A DNA stretch of 64,000 nucleotides from Bradyrhizobium erythrophlei (GCF_900129505.1 NZ_LT670818.1:6667001-6731000), one strand, 5' to 3'. Shown: positions 38,110 to 48,233, counted from the stretch's first letter. The notes: generated by a model from the sequence alone, not told the origin. Made by a program: numbers and translations.

Positions 38110-38916
38110 TCAACGCGCCTGCTCCAGCGTCAGCCGTATGCCGTCATAGGCCGGTATGACATTCGGCGGCAGGCTTTGGCGCAACACCTCATAATCCAGA
38201 TCGGAATGCATGTTCGTGATGACGGCGCGGCGCGGCTTGAAGCGGTCGATCCAGGACAGCGCGTCGTTGACGCTGAAATGGCTGGGGTGGGCGGCATAGC
38301 GCAACCCGTCGATGATCCAGAGATCGAGGTTTTCCAGGAAGCGCCAACTCTCAGGCGGGATGTCGCTGACGTCAGGCGTGTAGACGGCGTCGCCGATGCG
38401 GTAACCGAGCGCCGGAATGTTGCCGTGTTGCATGATGAAGGCCGACAGCGCCACCGCACCGCCCTTCCCTTCGATCACGCGGTTTTCGCCTGCCTCGATC
38501 GAGTGATGGTCGAGGATCGGCGGATAGTCGCTGCCCGGCGGCGACACGAAGCAATAGGAAAACCGCAGCAGGACATCCTTTGCAGTCGACTGATTGAGAT
38601 ACACCGGGATGCGCCGGCGCTGATGCAGCACGACCGAACGGAGATCGTCGATGCCATGGGTCTGATCGGCATGTTCGTGGGTCAGGAACACCGCGTCGAG
38701 ATGTTCGACATTGGCGTCGATCAACTGCTCCCGCAGGTCGGGCGACGTGTCGATCAGGACCCGTGTCGTGCCGCGGTCGGACGTCCGCTCCGCCAGCAGC
38801 GAACACCGGCGGCGGCGGTTCTTCGGATTCTTGGGATCGCTGGCGCCCCAGCCGAGCGCCGGACGGGGAACACCGGCCGAGGACCCGCAGCCGAGAATTG
38901 TCAGCGTCAGCGTCAT
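38110..38916 (-). CDS. MBL-fold metallo-hydrolase (PhnP-like)
   Basis: Metallo-beta-lactamase-fold phosphodiesterase-like enzyme of 268 residues. The metal motif is FLTHEHADQTHGIDDLR (HxHxDH type), with later His ligands in MQHGNIPALGYRI and MHSDLDY. The N-terminus LTLTILGCGSSAGVPRP is the PhnP/RNase Z-like beginning. The start at 38916 overlaps the tatD stop as ATGA. In Rhizobiales this gene regularly follows tatD and metG; its substrate is unknown. Confidence 0.9.
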   Translation of the reverse strand: MTLTLTILGCGSSAGVPRPALGWGASDPKNPKNRRRRCSLLAERTSDRGTTRVLIDTSPDLREQLIDANVEHLDAVFLTHEHADQTHGIDDLRSVVLHQRRRIPVYLNQSTAKDVLLRFSYCFVSPPGSDYPPILDHHSIEAGENRVIEGKGGAVALSAFIMQHGNIPALGYRIGDAVYTPDVSDIPPESWRFLENLDLWIIDGLRYAAHPSHFSVNDALSWIDRFKPRRAVITNMHSDLDYEVLRQSLPPNVIPAYDGIRLTLEQAR

Positions 38917-39704
38917 GACGCCGCTTCCGCTGGCGGCACCTTGGAGAACAGCCGGAAGAAATTCTCCGTGGTCTGGCGCGAAATCTCCTCGAGCGAGACG
39001 CCCCGCGTCTCCGCCAGCACTTTTGCAATTTCGACGACGTAAGCCGGCTCGTTGCGCTTGCCGCGGAATTTGCCGGGCGCCAGATACGGCGCGTCGGTCT
39101 CCACCATGATGCGGTCGGCAGGCAAGTCGGCGGCGAGGTCGCGCAGACCTTGCGATTTCTTGAAGGTCAGGATACCCGTGAACGAAATCGAGAGCCCGAG
39201 GGCGATTGCCTTCATCGCCAGTTCGCGCCCGCCGGTGTAGCAATGCAGCACGGCGCGGAACGATCCCTTTGCCATTTCGTCTTCGAGGATGCAGGCGCAG
39301 GACTCGTCGGCCTCACGGGTATGGATCACGAGCGGCAGGCCGGTCGCGCGGGCTGCCGCGATATGGGCGCGGAAGCCGCGTTCCTGCGCTTCGGGCGAGC
39401 CGTTGTCATAGAAATTATCCAGCCCCGCCTCGCCCAGCGCCACCACCTTGGGATGGCGCGTGAGTTCGATCAGCTCGGAAGCTGCAATGCCGTCTTCTTC
39501 GTCGGCGTGATGCGGATGGGTGCCGACGGAGCAATAGACGTTCGGAAATCGCTCGGCGATCTCGAGCAGCGTGGCAAGCCGCCTCACCCGCGTTGAGATC
39601 GTGACCATGCGGCCGATACCGGCGGCCGCGGCCCGCGCCACGATCCCGTCGAGGTCATCGGCGAAATCGGGAAAGTCGAGATGGCAGTGGCTATCGACCA
39701 GCAT
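38913..39704 (-). CDS. tatD: TatD-family hydrolase/DNase
   Basis: Metal-dependent TIM-barrel nuclease of 263 residues. The metal ligands are visible in VDSHCHLDF, the Glu in ALGEAGLDNFYD, GTHPHHAD, VIHTREADE and the terminal ETDAPYLAP. The frame is open to 39827, but MLVDSHCHL at 39704 is the family start. It follows metG with a 13-base gap and precedes the MBL hydrolase with an ATGA overlap. Confidence 0.94.
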   Translation of the reverse strand: MLVDSHCHLDFPDFADDLDGIVARAAAAGIGRMVTISTRVRRLATLLEIAERFPNVYCSVGTHPHHADEEDGIAASELIELTRHPKVVALGEAGLDNFYDNGSPEAQERGFRAHIAAARATGLPLVIHTREADESCACILEDEMAKGSFRAVLHCYTGGRELAMKAIALGLSISFTGILTFKKSQGLRDLAADLPADRIMVETDAPYLAPGKFRGKRNEPAYVVEIAKVLAETRGVSLEEISRQTTENFFRLFSKVPPAEAAS

Positions 39705-39717
39705 CGGCTCGGACCGC

Positions 39718-41652
39718 TCACGCCGCCGGTTCGATGTAACGCGGAAATACCGGCGCCGGCGCCGGCAACACGGTGCCCGGTTTGATCCGCGTGGCGAGCG
39801 CCGCAAAATCGCGCGACGTCGCTTCATCCGAAATGCCGAGGATGTCGAGCATTTTCGAAGATGCCGCGGGCATTGCGAACTGCGCCATGATCGCGATCTG
39901 GCGTACGACTTCGGCCGTCACGTACATTACGGTGGCCTGGCGTTTCGGATCGGTCTTGGCCAGCGCCCACGGCGCTTCGCCCGCGAAATAGCGGTTGGCT
40001 TCCGCCACCACGGCCCAGATCGCATTGAGCGCGTGGTGAATCTGCTGGGTCGCCATCGCGCTCCTTGCTAGCGCGATCATGCCGTCGGCCTGCGCCAGGA
40101 TCGCCTTGTCGTTATCGCTGAAATCACTCGGCTCCGGCAGCACGCCCTGGTACTGCTTGCCGATCATCGACAGCGAACGCTGCGCCAGATTGCCGAGATC
40201 GTTGGCGAGATCGGCATTGATACGCGCGACAATGGCCTCGTGATTGTAGCTGCCGTCCTGCCCGAACGGCACCTCGCGCAGGAAGAAGTAGCGCATCTGG
40301 TCGACGCCGTACTGGTCGGCGAGGTTGAAGGGGTCGACGACGTTGCCGACCGATTTCGACATCTTCTCGCCGCGGTTGAACAGGAAGCCGTGGGCGAAGA
40401 CGCGCTTCTGCACGGGGATGCCCGCCGACATCAGGAAGGCGGGCCAGTACACGGCGTGAAAGCGGATGATATCCTTGCCGATGATGTGCACGTCGGCCGG
40501 CCAATAGTGCCAGTCCGGATCGTTCTCATCGGGAAAGCCGATGCCGGTGATGTAGTTGGTGAGCGCGTCGACCCAGACATACATGACGTGCTCGGGATCG
40601 GTGGGAACCCTGACGCCCCAGTCGAAGGTGGTGCGCGAAATCGACAGGTCGCGCAGCCCGCTTTTGACAAAGCTGACTACTTCGTTCCTGCGCGATTCCG
40701 GCCCAATGAAGTCGGGCTGGCTTTCATAGAGCGCCAGCAGCCTGTCCTGATAGGCGGACAGCTTGAAAAAATAGCTCTTCTCTTCTACCCATTCGACCGG
40801 CGTGCCCTGCGGGCCGCGGCGCACGTCGTCCTCGCCGACCACGGTCTCGTCCTCGGCGTAATAGGCCTCGTCGCGCACCGAATACCAGCCGGCATAGCTG
40901 TCGAGATAGATGTCGCCATTCGCGGCCATGCGCTTCCAGATTTCCTGGACCGAACGATGGTGCTGCTCTTCGGAGGTCCGGATGAAGCGATCGAACGAGA
41001 TGTTCAGCCGCTCATCCATTTCCCTGAACTGGGCGGCATTGCGCGCGGCGAGCTCTGCAGGGGTCATGTTCTCCTTTTGCGCAGTCTGGATCATCTTCAA
41101 GCCGTGCTCGTCGGTGCCGGTCAGGAAGAACACATCCTTGCCGTCGAGCCGCTGGAAGCGTGCCAGCGCATCGGTCGCGATCGCCTCATAGGCATGCCCG
41201 ATATGCGGCGCCCCGTTCGGGTACGAGATCGCGGTCGTAATGTAGAAGGAATTCCCGGCGACCGCTGTCGATGGCTTTGCGACGTCCGGGGCCACCTTGG
41301 TTGTGGCGCCAACCTTGGCTTTTTCCTTGGTAGCTGTCTCAGCGGTCTGCTTGACGCGTTCCTTAACGCCCTTCCCGGTAACCGGCGTCGTGCCGGCAAC
41401 GCGGGCCTTAGTCTTGCGCGATGTCGAGCCGCGCCTTGCAGATTTTGCCTTGTTGGCGGATTTCGTCGATGACTTCTTCGCAGCCTTCTTGGCGGCCGAT
41501 TTTTTGCCGGCGACCGTCTCGGCCTTCTTCACCGTGCGCTTGGCTTTCTTGGTGCGCTTCTTCCGAGCCGGCGTTTTGGCGGCGCGCTTCGATTTGCCGG
41601 TTTGCTTACGGCCCTTCTTCTTGGCAACTTTCTTCTTGGCCTTCGCCACCAC
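39718..41652 (-). CDS. metG: methionyl-tRNA synthetase with Lys-rich N-terminal extension
   Basis: Class I synthetase that charges tRNA-Met. From about residue 134 the core is standard: [14 protein letters not shown] (HIGH motif) and the KMSKS loop in [14 protein letters not shown]; no zinc-knuckle cysteines are seen, so it is the short type. Before it lie about 130 residues dominated by Lys, Ala, Thr and Arg (for example [26 protein letters not shown]), like histone H1 or AlgP tails. Tandem GTG codons at 41652 and 41649 are preceded by AAAGGA at good spacing, so the extension is probably translated. Confidence 0.93.
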   Translation of the reverse strand: MVAKAKKKVAKKKGRKQTGKSKRAAKTPARKKRTKKAKRTVKKAETVAGKKSAAKKAAKKSSTKSANKAKSARRGSTSRKTKARVAGTTPVTGKGVKERVKQTAETATKEKAKVGATTKVAPDVAKPSTAVAGNSFYITTAISYPNGAPHIGHAYEAIATDALARFQRLDGKDVFFLTGTDEHGLKMIQTAQKENMTPAELAARNAAQFREMDERLNISFDRFIRTSEEQHHRSVQEIWKRMAANGDIYLDSYAGWYSVRDEAYYAEDETVVGEDDVRRGPQGTPVEWVEEKSYFFKLSAYQDRLLALYESQPDFIGPESRRNEVVSFVKSGLRDLSISRTTFDWGVRVPTDPEHVMYVWVDALTNYITGIGFPDENDPDWHYWPADVHIIGKDIIRFHAVYWPAFLMSAGIPVQKRVFAHGFLFNRGEKMSKSVGNVVDPFNLADQYGVDQMRYFFLREVPFGQDGSYNHEAIVARINADLANDLGNLAQRSLSMIGKQYQGVLPEPSDFSDNDKAILAQADGMIALARSAMATQQIHHALNAIWAVVAEANRYFAGEAPWALAKTDPKRQATVMYVTAEVVRQIAIMAQFAMPAASSKMLDILGISDEATSRDFAALATRIKPGTVLPAPAPVFPRYIEPAA

Positions 41653-41705
41653 AAATTCCTTTATTGCTCAAACCAGATTGTCGGGAATGACCGCTGGCGG
41701 GGCGC

Positions 41706-42752
41706 CTAGCGCGTCGCTTCCGCAAGCAGCCCGAACACCGAGAAAACCAGCGGTTTTCGCTCGAGATTGTAATCCGCGGTGTCGCGCGCGGCGCGGTTGA
41801 TCTTTTCCCACACCTCCGCCAGCCGTGCAAGGCGCGGCAGGTTCGCGTTGGCATTGGCCTCGTCGGCATGGAGGCGGTCGTTGACCCAGCGATCGATGCT
41901 GTCGATAAAGGCCGCGAGCGCCACCCGGTCGCTGCCGCCGAGCGCATCGCCGAGCGCATGCAGTTCGCGCGGATCGACGCGTGGCAGGGTCGAAAGCAGC
42001 GCCGCGGTCCGCTGCTGTAGTTTCAAGGCATCGCCACCGAGCAAGGTCAGCGCGCGCGCCACGCTCCCCTCCGCCGCTTCCGCAGCCTCCGACAGCGCGG
42101 GATCGTCGGCCGCGATGCCGGTGGCTTGCGCTGCCGCGCGGATGACGTCGTCAGTCCCGAGCGGACGCAACAACAGTTTTCGGCAGCGCGACAGGATCGT
42201 CGGCAATACCCGCGCCGGCGCGTGACTGACCAGCAGAAACAGCGATTGCTGCGGCGGCTCCTCAAGCACCTTGAGCAGCGCGTTGGCGGCATTCGGATTG
42301 AGCTCGTCGACGGTATCGACGACGCAGACCCGCCAGCCCTCGACCGCTGCGGTTGAGCCGAAAAACGAAATCGTCTCGCGCGTTTCGTCCACCGTGATCA
42401 CGGTTCGCATCACGCCCTTGTCGTTGAGCGTCCGTTCCAGCGTCAGCAGGCCGCCATGGGCACCTGCCGCGACCTGGCGCGCGACCGGATCGGACGGATC
42501 GACCCATAGCGTCTCGGCGCGCTGCACATCGGGGCCAAGCGGATTACGATGCGCGAGCACGAACCGCGCCATCCGATAGGCCAGCGTCGCCTTGCCGATG
42601 CCGGCCGCCCCGCCGATCAGCCAGGCATGCGGAATCCGCCCGCTGCGATAGGCATTCAATAAAGCAAGTTCGGCATCGTGATGCCCGAACAGCGCGGTGG
42701 TCTCGCGCGGATGGACCGCCGATATCTGGGTTTCGACCTGACGCGCGCTCAT
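41706..42752 (-). CDS. holB: DNA polymerase III delta-prime subunit
   Basis: Clamp-loader subunit of 348 residues. The AAA+ core has Walker-A-like GGAAGIGKATLA, VVDTVDELNPNAANALLKVLEEPP and the sensor segment LVSHAPARVLPTILSRC, all characteristic of delta-prime. The ATG at 42752 overlaps the tmk stop (ATGA), so tmk-holB-metG-tatD form one unit; the open extension to 42812 is rejected. Confidence 0.93.
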   Translation of the reverse strand: MSARQVETQISAVHPRETTALFGHHDAELALLNAYRSGRIPHAWLIGGAAGIGKATLAYRMARFVLAHRNPLGPDVQRAETLWVDPSDPVARQVAAGAHGGLLTLERTLNDKGVMRTVITVDETRETISFFGSTAAVEGWRVCVVDTVDELNPNAANALLKVLEEPPQQSLFLLVSHAPARVLPTILSRCRKLLLRPLGTDDVIRAAAQATGIAADDPALSEAAEAAEGSVARALTLLGGDALKLQQRTAALLSTLPRVDPRELHALGDALGGSDRVALAAFIDSIDRWVNDRLHADEANANANLPRLARLAEVWEKINRAARDTADYNLERKPLVFSVFGLLAEATR

Positions 42753-43441
42753 GCTGAACTGGCCACATTGTCGGTGCTGGCGGCAAAGAAACGATCGCGC
42801 AAGGCAGCCCATATGTTGGCGGCGATGGCACCGGGCTCGGCGGTCGCGTCGATCAGCACGCAGCGTTGCGGCTCGCTGGCGGCGATCTGCAGGTACGCCT
42901 CGCGCAATTCCTGATGAAACCTGACGTCTTCCGCCTCGAACCGGTCGGGCGCTCCGCCGCCGCGGCGGGCGGCCGCCCGTTTCATGCCGACCTCGACCGG
43001 GACATCGAGAATAATGGTCAGATCGGGCTTGAGATCACCGATGGTGACGCGCTCCATCGCGTTGAGCACGGCCGGCGAGACCTTGCCCAGGCTGCCCTGA
43101 TAGGCGCGCGTCGAGTCCGAAAAGCGGTCGCACAGTACCCAAATTCCCTGACTTAGCGCGGGCTGGATGACCGATCGGACATGGTCGTCGCGCGCGGCGG
43201 CAAACAACAGCGTCTCGGCTTCCGCGCCGAGCAGCTTGCCCATCCCCGACAATACGAGATGCCGGATGATCTCGGCGCCGGGCGATCCCCCAGGCTCGCG
43301 GGTAACGACGGTACGCACCTTGGCCGCGTTCAGCCGATCCGCCAGCGTCTTGATTTGCGTGGATTTGCCGGATCCCTCACCGCCTTCAAAGGTGATGAAT
43401 CGCCCGCGCCCCGGCGCTCGCTTGACTGGTGTCTCTGCCAT
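42749..43441 (-). CDS. tmk: thymidylate kinase
   Basis: Makes dTDP from dTMP. The 230 residues have the P-loop FEGGEGSGKST, the DRX motif in LCDRFSDSTRAYQG, and the LID segment with Arg residues (KRAAARRGGGAPDRFE). The start MAETPVKRAPGRG at 43441 lies one base beyond the upstream dac stop, so the genes are coupled; the frame's extension to 43576 falls inside dac and is not used. Confidence 0.95.
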   Translation of the reverse strand: MAETPVKRAPGRGRFITFEGGEGSGKSTQIKTLADRLNAAKVRTVVTREPGGSPGAEIIRHLVLSGMGKLLGAEAETLLFAAARDDHVRSVIQPALSQGIWVLCDRFSDSTRAYQGSLGKVSPAVLNAMERVTIGDLKPDLTIILDVPVEVGMKRAAARRGGGAPDRFEAEDVRFHQELREAYLQIAASEPQRCVLIDATAEPGAIAANIWAALRDRFFAASTDNVASSA

Positions 43442-43442
43442 C

Positions 43443-44699
43443 TCAGAGCTTCTCGACGCCGAGGCGAAACATTCCGATGACGAGCTCGCTCGCGCCATCG
43501 ATCGCCCGCCGCATCGTCGATCCCACGCCAACGGATTCGGCCGCATAGACCGGCGTCTCCATGGCGATGTTGGCACCGCGCCAGACCCGGACCACGCCGA
43601 TCTGCTGACCGGCCTCGACCGGGGCGCGGACCGGCCCGTTATAGACCACGCGCGCGATCAGCTTGTCGGTGCCGTTCTTCTGAACCATGACCTCGACCGT
43701 TTTGGGGCTGACCAGCTTGACCGAGCGGCTGTCGCCGCCGAACACCTTGGCATAGCCGATTGGCTGCTGTGCCGCGAACAGCGGCCGCGACTCGAAATTG
43801 CGATATCCCCATTCCAGCATCTTCTTGGCTTCGGTCGCGCGATCGTCGGGGTCCTCCAGGCCGTTGACGACGACGATCAGCCGCATGCCATTTTGCACGG
43901 CGGAGCCGACCATGCCATAGCCGCCCTCCTTGGTGTAACCGGTCTTCAGCCCGTCGGCGCCCTCGAGCGAGTTCAACAGCGGATTGCGGTTCTGCTGCCG
44001 GATCTTGTTCCAGGTGAATTCCTTCTCGCCGAACAGTTTGTAGAACTCCGGGTAGGTCTGGATGACGTAGCGGGCCAGGATCGAAAGCTCACGCACCGTC
44101 ATCTTGTTGCCGGGATCGGGCAGCCCGTTGGAGTTGGCGAAGGTTGACTTCGCCATGCCGAGTTCGCGCGCCCGCTTGGTCAGCATATCCGCAAAGGCGC
44201 GCTCGCTGCCGGCCATGCCCTCCGCCAGCACGATGCAGGCGTCGTTGCCGCTCGGAATGATGGCGCCGTGCAGGAGATCGTCGATGGCAATCTTGCTGTG
44301 GATGGCCGCAAACATGGTCGAAGTGCCGGAAGGCGCACCGCCCTTGCGCCAGGCGTTTTCGCTGACGTGATATTCGTCGGTCGGTTTGAGGTCGCCCTGC
44401 TTGATGGCGCGAAAAATCGTTTCGACCGTCATCAGCTTCATCATGCTGGACGGCGCTCGCAACTCGTCGGCGTTCTTTTCGAACAGCACGCTGCCGCTGG
44501 TGGCTTCGATCAGGATCGCGGTCGGCGCGTCGCCATCGAAGCCGCCCTCCTCCTTCTTGGCGCCCTGCACACTCTGGTTGGCGGCGTAGGCCATGCCGCC
44601 GCAGCCGACCGCGGTGGCGACCACAGCCGCGATCAGGGCGCGCCAGAATCGTGCAGGCGCGGACTGACCCTTGCGGGAGGTTGATATTTCGAATGCCAT
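43443..44699 (-). CDS. D-alanyl-D-alanine carboxypeptidase (PBP5/6 type)
   Basis: Periplasmic penicillin-binding protein that trims the terminal D-Ala of peptidoglycan stem peptides. A signal/anchor segment lies at about 20-40 (ALIAAVVATAVGCGGMAYA). Catalytic motifs are SxxK as SMMK (85-88), SGN (150-152) and KTG (252-254) in LKTGYTKEGGYG. At 418 residues it has family length, with the C-terminal beta domain and a final amphipathic helix (SELVIGMFRLGVEKL) suitable for membrane attachment. First gene of the dac-tmk-holB-metG-tatD-MBL unit. Confidence 0.93.
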   Translation of the reverse strand: MAFEISTSRKGQSAPARFWRALIAAVVATAVGCGGMAYAANQSVQGAKKEEGGFDGDAPTAILIEATSGSVLFEKNADELRAPSSMMKLMTVETIFRAIKQGDLKPTDEYHVSENAWRKGGAPSGTSTMFAAIHSKIAIDDLLHGAIIPSGNDACIVLAEGMAGSERAFADMLTKRARELGMAKSTFANSNGLPDPGNKMTVRELSILARYVIQTYPEFYKLFGEKEFTWNKIRQQNRNPLLNSLEGADGLKTGYTKEGGYGMVGSAVQNGMRLIVVVNGLEDPDDRATEAKKMLEWGYRNFESRPLFAAQQPIGYAKVFGGDSRSVKLVSPKTVEVMVQKNGTDKLIARVVYNGPVRAPVEAGQQIGVVRVWRGANIAMETPVYAAESVGVGSTMRRAIDGASELVIGMFRLGVEKL

Positions 44700-44864
44700 C
44701 GGCGGTGCCTTGAAGCCGGCGTTCTAACAGTTGGAAGTAGCGCAAACAACACGGGTTTCAACCGATGTCGCGGAGCCGATTCGATTGCGGCGTCGCTCAA
44801 ACAATCCTATCGTGACACGCTGCCGGTCCCCCCTACAAAATCTCGCGAACAAGGCGGAAAAGCG

Positions 44865-45812
44865 ATGCCACCTTCCCGCATGATCTCCGCCAACGGGATC
44901 GACATTTTTCTGCTCGAACAGGGCGAAGGTCCGCTGGTTCTGCTTTGCCACGGCTGGCCGGAACTCTCCTACTCCTGGCGGCATCAAATCCCGGCGATTG
45001 CCGCGGCCGGTTTCCATGTCGTGGCGCCGGATATGCGAGGTTTCGGCCGAACCAGCGCTCCAGCGGACATCAACGCGTACAGCATCTTCGACACCGTGGG
45101 CGACTTGGTCGCGCTGGTTGCCGCGCTGGACCAAAAGCAGGCCGTCATTATCGGCCACGATTGGGGGGCGCCCGTCGCCTGGCACGCGGCGCTGTTCCGG
45201 CCCGACGTTTTCACGGCGGTCGCGGGGTTGAGCGTTCCCCCGCCGTTCCGCGGGCGAGCCCGGCCGCTCGACACCTTGCGCGAAAGCGGGATTACCAATT
45301 TCTACTGGCAATATTTTCAGACTCCAGGCGTCGCCGAAGCCGAGTTCGAGCGCGATATCGGTTTGACGATGCGGACCCTGCTCGGGCGCGGATTTTCAGA
45401 CCCCTCGGCCTCGCTGTTCATCCAGGATGGCAAGGGATTTTTGGGCGATGCGCGGCCCAATCGGCCGCTGCCGGACTGGCTCGGAGCAGGCGACCTCGCC
45501 TACTTCACCGAGGCCTACAGCAAGTCCGGCTTCCGCGGCGGGCTGAACTGGTACCGCAACATCGATCGCAACTGGGACCTGACCGCGCCGTGGCAGGGCG
45601 CGCAGATCCACCAGCCTTCGCTGTTCATCGCGGGATCGAAGGATTCCGTCATCACCGGCCTGATCGGCGCCAAGCGCGTCACCGAGCTGGAGCGGGTGGT
45701 GCCGAACCTGAAGAAAAAGCTGATCGTCGACGGCGCCGGCCACTGGGTCCAGCAGGAACGCGCCGAGGAAGTCAACGCGGCCTTGATCGGTTTCCTGAAG
45801 AAAACTCAGTAG
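44865..45812 (+). CDS. alpha/beta hydrolase, epoxide-hydrolase-like
   Basis: Alpha/beta hydrolase of 315 residues. The oxyanion loop is CHGWPELSYSWR, the nucleophile elbow is GHDWGAPVAW with Asp, and the catalytic His is in GAGHWVQQE, matching soluble epoxide hydrolases. The start at ATG 44865 is used; an internal ATG (MISANGIDIF) at 44880 is also possible. Its last seven bases overlap the end of the convergent rlpA. Substrate unknown. Confidence 0.9.
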   Translation: MPPSRMISANGIDIFLLEQGEGPLVLLCHGWPELSYSWRHQIPAIAAAGFHVVAPDMRGFGRTSAPADINAYSIFDTVGDLVALVAALDQKQAVIIGHDWGAPVAWHAALFRPDVFTAVAGLSVPPPFRGRARPLDTLRESGITNFYWQYFQTPGVAEAEFERDIGLTMRTLLGRGFSDPSASLFIQDGKGFLGDARPNRPLPDWLGAGDLAYFTEAYSKSGFRGGLNWYRNIDRNWDLTAPWQGAQIHQPSLFIAGSKDSVITGLIGAKRVTELERVVPNLKKKLIVDGAGHWVQQERAEEVNAALIGFLKKTQ

Positions 45813-46744
45813 AGCCCGCGGCCGGCCAGCAATTCGCTGGGGCCACGCGGGTCGATCGGCGCATAGGCGGAAACCGGGCTGACGGGGGATGCGTAGCTGC
45901 CGTCATTTTCGTAGACGACCGAGCGCGGATTTTCGAGCACACGCCCAGCCGAACGTGGGCGGGCGGAGGCGGACATTTCCGACGTCGCGTTGATCGAGGC
46001 CACGTCAGCTGGCGTATTGCCGAGGCTATAGGGCCGCTCATCCGGCATCGGAACCTCGCCCCGGATCGGACGGCCATGAGGCGGGACTTCGGGAACGAAC
46101 GGACGGGCGGACGCCACCCGGACCAGTGAAGGCGACGGCGCTGGTATCCCCGTGCGCAAGGTCGCCATCAATTGGCGGTCGTCGGAGCCTTCCAGGGGCG
46201 CCCGAGCGACGTATTCGACCCGGACCCGCGCCACGCCATTGCCTTTGAATTCAAGCAGTTCCGCGGCCTTATTCGAGACGTCGATGAGCCGGTTGCCGTG
46301 GTAGGGTCCGCGGTCATTGACACGGACGATCAGCGATTTGCCGTTGGAGAGGTTGGTCACCCGCGCATAGCACGGCATCGGCAAGGTCGGATGCGCCGCG
46401 GTCAGCGAATCCATGTCGAAAACTTCGCCATTGGCGGTCTGCCGGCCGTGGAAATCATCGCCGTACCAGGAGGCTAACCCCTCCTCGCGATAATTGACAT
46501 CCTCTTCCGGCACATAAACCCGGCCACCCACGGTATAGGGCTTTCCGACACGGTAAGTGCCGCCGCCCTTCGGCACGGGGTCGCCGAACGCCACCACCCG
46601 CGGACTCGAGGAAACGCCGTATTTGGGATCGACTCGGCTGGCGAACTTTCCCGAAGAAGCGCAGTTGGCAAGAACGAGGCATGCGGCCACGGCCGCGGCA
46701 CTACGCGCCATCAGGAACGTCTGATCTGGCCGTCGAATCCCCAT
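45806..46744 (-). CDS. rlpA: RlpA-like septal-ring lytic transglycosylase lipoprotein
   Basis: Outer-membrane lipoprotein that cleaves denuded glycan at the septum. A lipobox LANC follows a hydrophobic run (AAAVAACLVLANC). The DPBB domain has GLASWYGDDFHGRQTANGE and LIVRVNDRGPYHGNRLIDVS with the catalytic Asp and His. After it come about 130 residues of low complexity, and no SPOR domain is found. Starts at 46744 (MGIRRPD, with GGGGCAG upstream), 46711 and others are possible. Confidence 0.9.
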   Translation of the reverse strand: MGIRRPDQTFLMARSAAAVAACLVLANCASSGKFASRVDPKYGVSSSPRVVAFGDPVPKGGGTYRVGKPYTVGGRVYVPEEDVNYREEGLASWYGDDFHGRQTANGEVFDMDSLTAAHPTLPMPCYARVTNLSNGKSLIVRVNDRGPYHGNRLIDVSNKAAELLEFKGNGVARVRVEYVARAPLEGSDDRQLMATLRTGIPAPSPSLVRVASARPFVPEVPPHGRPIRGEVPMPDERPYSLGNTPADVASINATSEMSASARPRSAGRVLENPRSVVYENDGSYASPVSPVSAYAPIDPRGPSELLAGRGLY

Positions 46745-47158
46745 CTGCCCCATTACCATTCCACCGCGCGCGTGCCCACCCCAGGACGCCCGGCGTTCAA
46801 CACTCCGATGCGGCCCACCTCCGCATCAAGCCACGACGATATCGCATCGGGAACGCGGCGGAAATGGGGAGAGGTTCGGCGTGGTGAATCAATGGTTGCG
46901 ATTGCGGGCCGGGTCGATTCCCAGGACGAGGTTTGCCCGAGCCACAACGGCGAGAAGCCCGCAAGGCGGATGTCGGCAGGCAGCAACCCGCGCAAGCAAG
47001 GGGCGAAGTTCAGCCGCTGGCCCATCACGGTTTGGACGCCGTCGAGCGCCTTGGCCCGATTTGAACACCCGACGGCCTAATTCAATCTCGCGTTGGCCCA
47101 ATTTGGAACCCAACCGCGTGAGTATTGTTGGTGTCCGTCAACCTCAAGGGAGAGGCGT
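46745..47158. other. intergenic stretch upstream of rlpA
   Basis: About 400 bases with no convincing gene. Short frames on both strands lack family features and ribosome sites. The near-repeat TTGGCCC(A/G)ATTTG appears twice, at about 47049 and 47093, but it is short. The last bases hold AAGGGAGAGG, the ribosome site of the next small gene. Confidence 0.45.
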
Positions 47159-47416
47159 ATGCGAGACTATCGTGCCTATATTCTCGGGACCGAGGGCCAT
47201 CGTTTTATTCGGGCCGAGGATTTTCTGAGCGATCATCCCGACGATGCAGCTGCACTAGCCACGGCCAAAAAGCTCAGCGATAAGCACGATGTTGAACTTT
47301 GGGACGGTGCCAGATTCGTTGCTCGATTTTCTCCAGACGGGAAAATAAGTTCACCCGAGTTGGCACCATTTTTCCTTGAGGCTGTAGATACGGCCTCATC
47401 GACGAAAGTGACCTGA
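47159..47416 (+). CDS. small conserved-type protein of unknown function
   Basis: An 85-residue soluble protein (MRDYRAYILGTEGHRFIRAEDF, then ATAKKLSDKHDVELWDGARFVARF). The YRAYILG-DGHI/HRF theme with a C-terminal VELWDG is common in small rhizobial proteins, but no function is known. The AAGGGAGAGG ribosome site at 47145-47154 fixes the ATG at 47159. Confidence 0.8.
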   Translation: MRDYRAYILGTEGHRFIRAEDFLSDHPDDAAALATAKKLSDKHDVELWDGARFVARFSPDGKISSPELAPFFLEAVDTASSTKVT

Positions 47417-47759
47417 TCTGAGGACGTCAAAAGCCGACTGTTTTCAAATTCGTGACGATGTCTTCACGGCTCGCAACCGCCGCCGTGGCGATGAGACGGC
47501 GCTGATGATTCTGCGTGAACTCGCATCCGTTCGCCAGGCTATCGCCAGCGGAAGGCTGGTGACGGATATTTGCCGCAAGGATCTGCCAGCGACCTGTTTT
47601 AGCTGAAGAACCCGTTTTAGCTGAAGAAGAAGCACAAAGCCTTGTTGCCGGCTGAGATACGGCGCGGGGAGCAGCCTGGACGCCGATTTTTTTCTGGGCC
47701 GTTCTCCCCGGGCACTATCGTCATGATAACAATCGCCGCTGCTTCGGTTGATAAAAGCT
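47417..47759. other. stretch with one start-less frame
   Basis: About 340 bases. A plus-strand frame from about 47415 to 47604 translates to plausible helical protein (QIRDDVFTARNRRRGDE, MILRELASVRQAIASGRL) but has no start codon or ribosome site until an internal ATG at about 47502, which would give 33 residues. It could be a gene fragment. No RNA or terminator was found. Confidence 0.35.
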
Positions 47760-48233
47760 TCACTGCTCTGGAGGGTTGAGTGGACGGATCACAATCAGTG
47801 GAGCCCATTGGGAGTAGATATTGCCTTCCAGATCGAGAATGACGGCGACAGGCCTGCCATCCTTCATTGTCGCTTCGCCGCGCCAAATTCCGCGATTGTC
47901 TTTTTGCAATCCGGAAACATTCGAATATCCTTTCGCCTCAATTCGCAGTTTCGCCTGATCTTCGTTGAGGCTGTCAGCCCCCTGCAAGTTTTGTCCATCT
48001 GTCCTGCTGGGAACATCGGCCGGCGCGATCGCTGAGTAAGCCGGATACATGTTACCCGTGTAACAAGGACTGGTAGGATTGAACGATGAATAACAAGGAT
48101 TGATAGCGGCAGTTGGAAATGCAGAGGGAGGTGTCGGTGCAGTTGCATAGGCAGACGGACGCGTGGGCTGCGTCTGCGCGAATGCCGGCCCGGTCATCGA
48201 CACCACAACACCCGCCACGATAAGAATTCGCAT
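47760..48233 (-). CDS. secreted protein with PepSY-like C-terminal half
   Basis: A 157-residue exported protein. The signal peptide is MRILIVAGVVVSMTGPAFAQ. A Pro/Thr/Ala/Tyr-rich linker with four Cys follows, then a small domain (LNEDQAKLRIEAKGYSNVSGLQKDNRGIWRGEATMKDGRPVAVILDLEGNI) that has the PepSY-like pattern of a helix followed by beta strands. AAAGG lies six bases before the ATG at 48233, which is preferred over the ATG at 48239 that touches it. Function unknown. Confidence 0.75.
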   Translation of the reverse strand: MRILIVAGVVVSMTGPAFAQTQPTRPSAYATAPTPPSAFPTAAINPCYSSFNPTSPCYTGNMYPAYSAIAPADVPSRTDGQNLQGADSLNEDQAKLRIEAKGYSNVSGLQKDNRGIWRGEATMKDGRPVAVILDLEGNIYSQWAPLIVIRPLNPPEQ

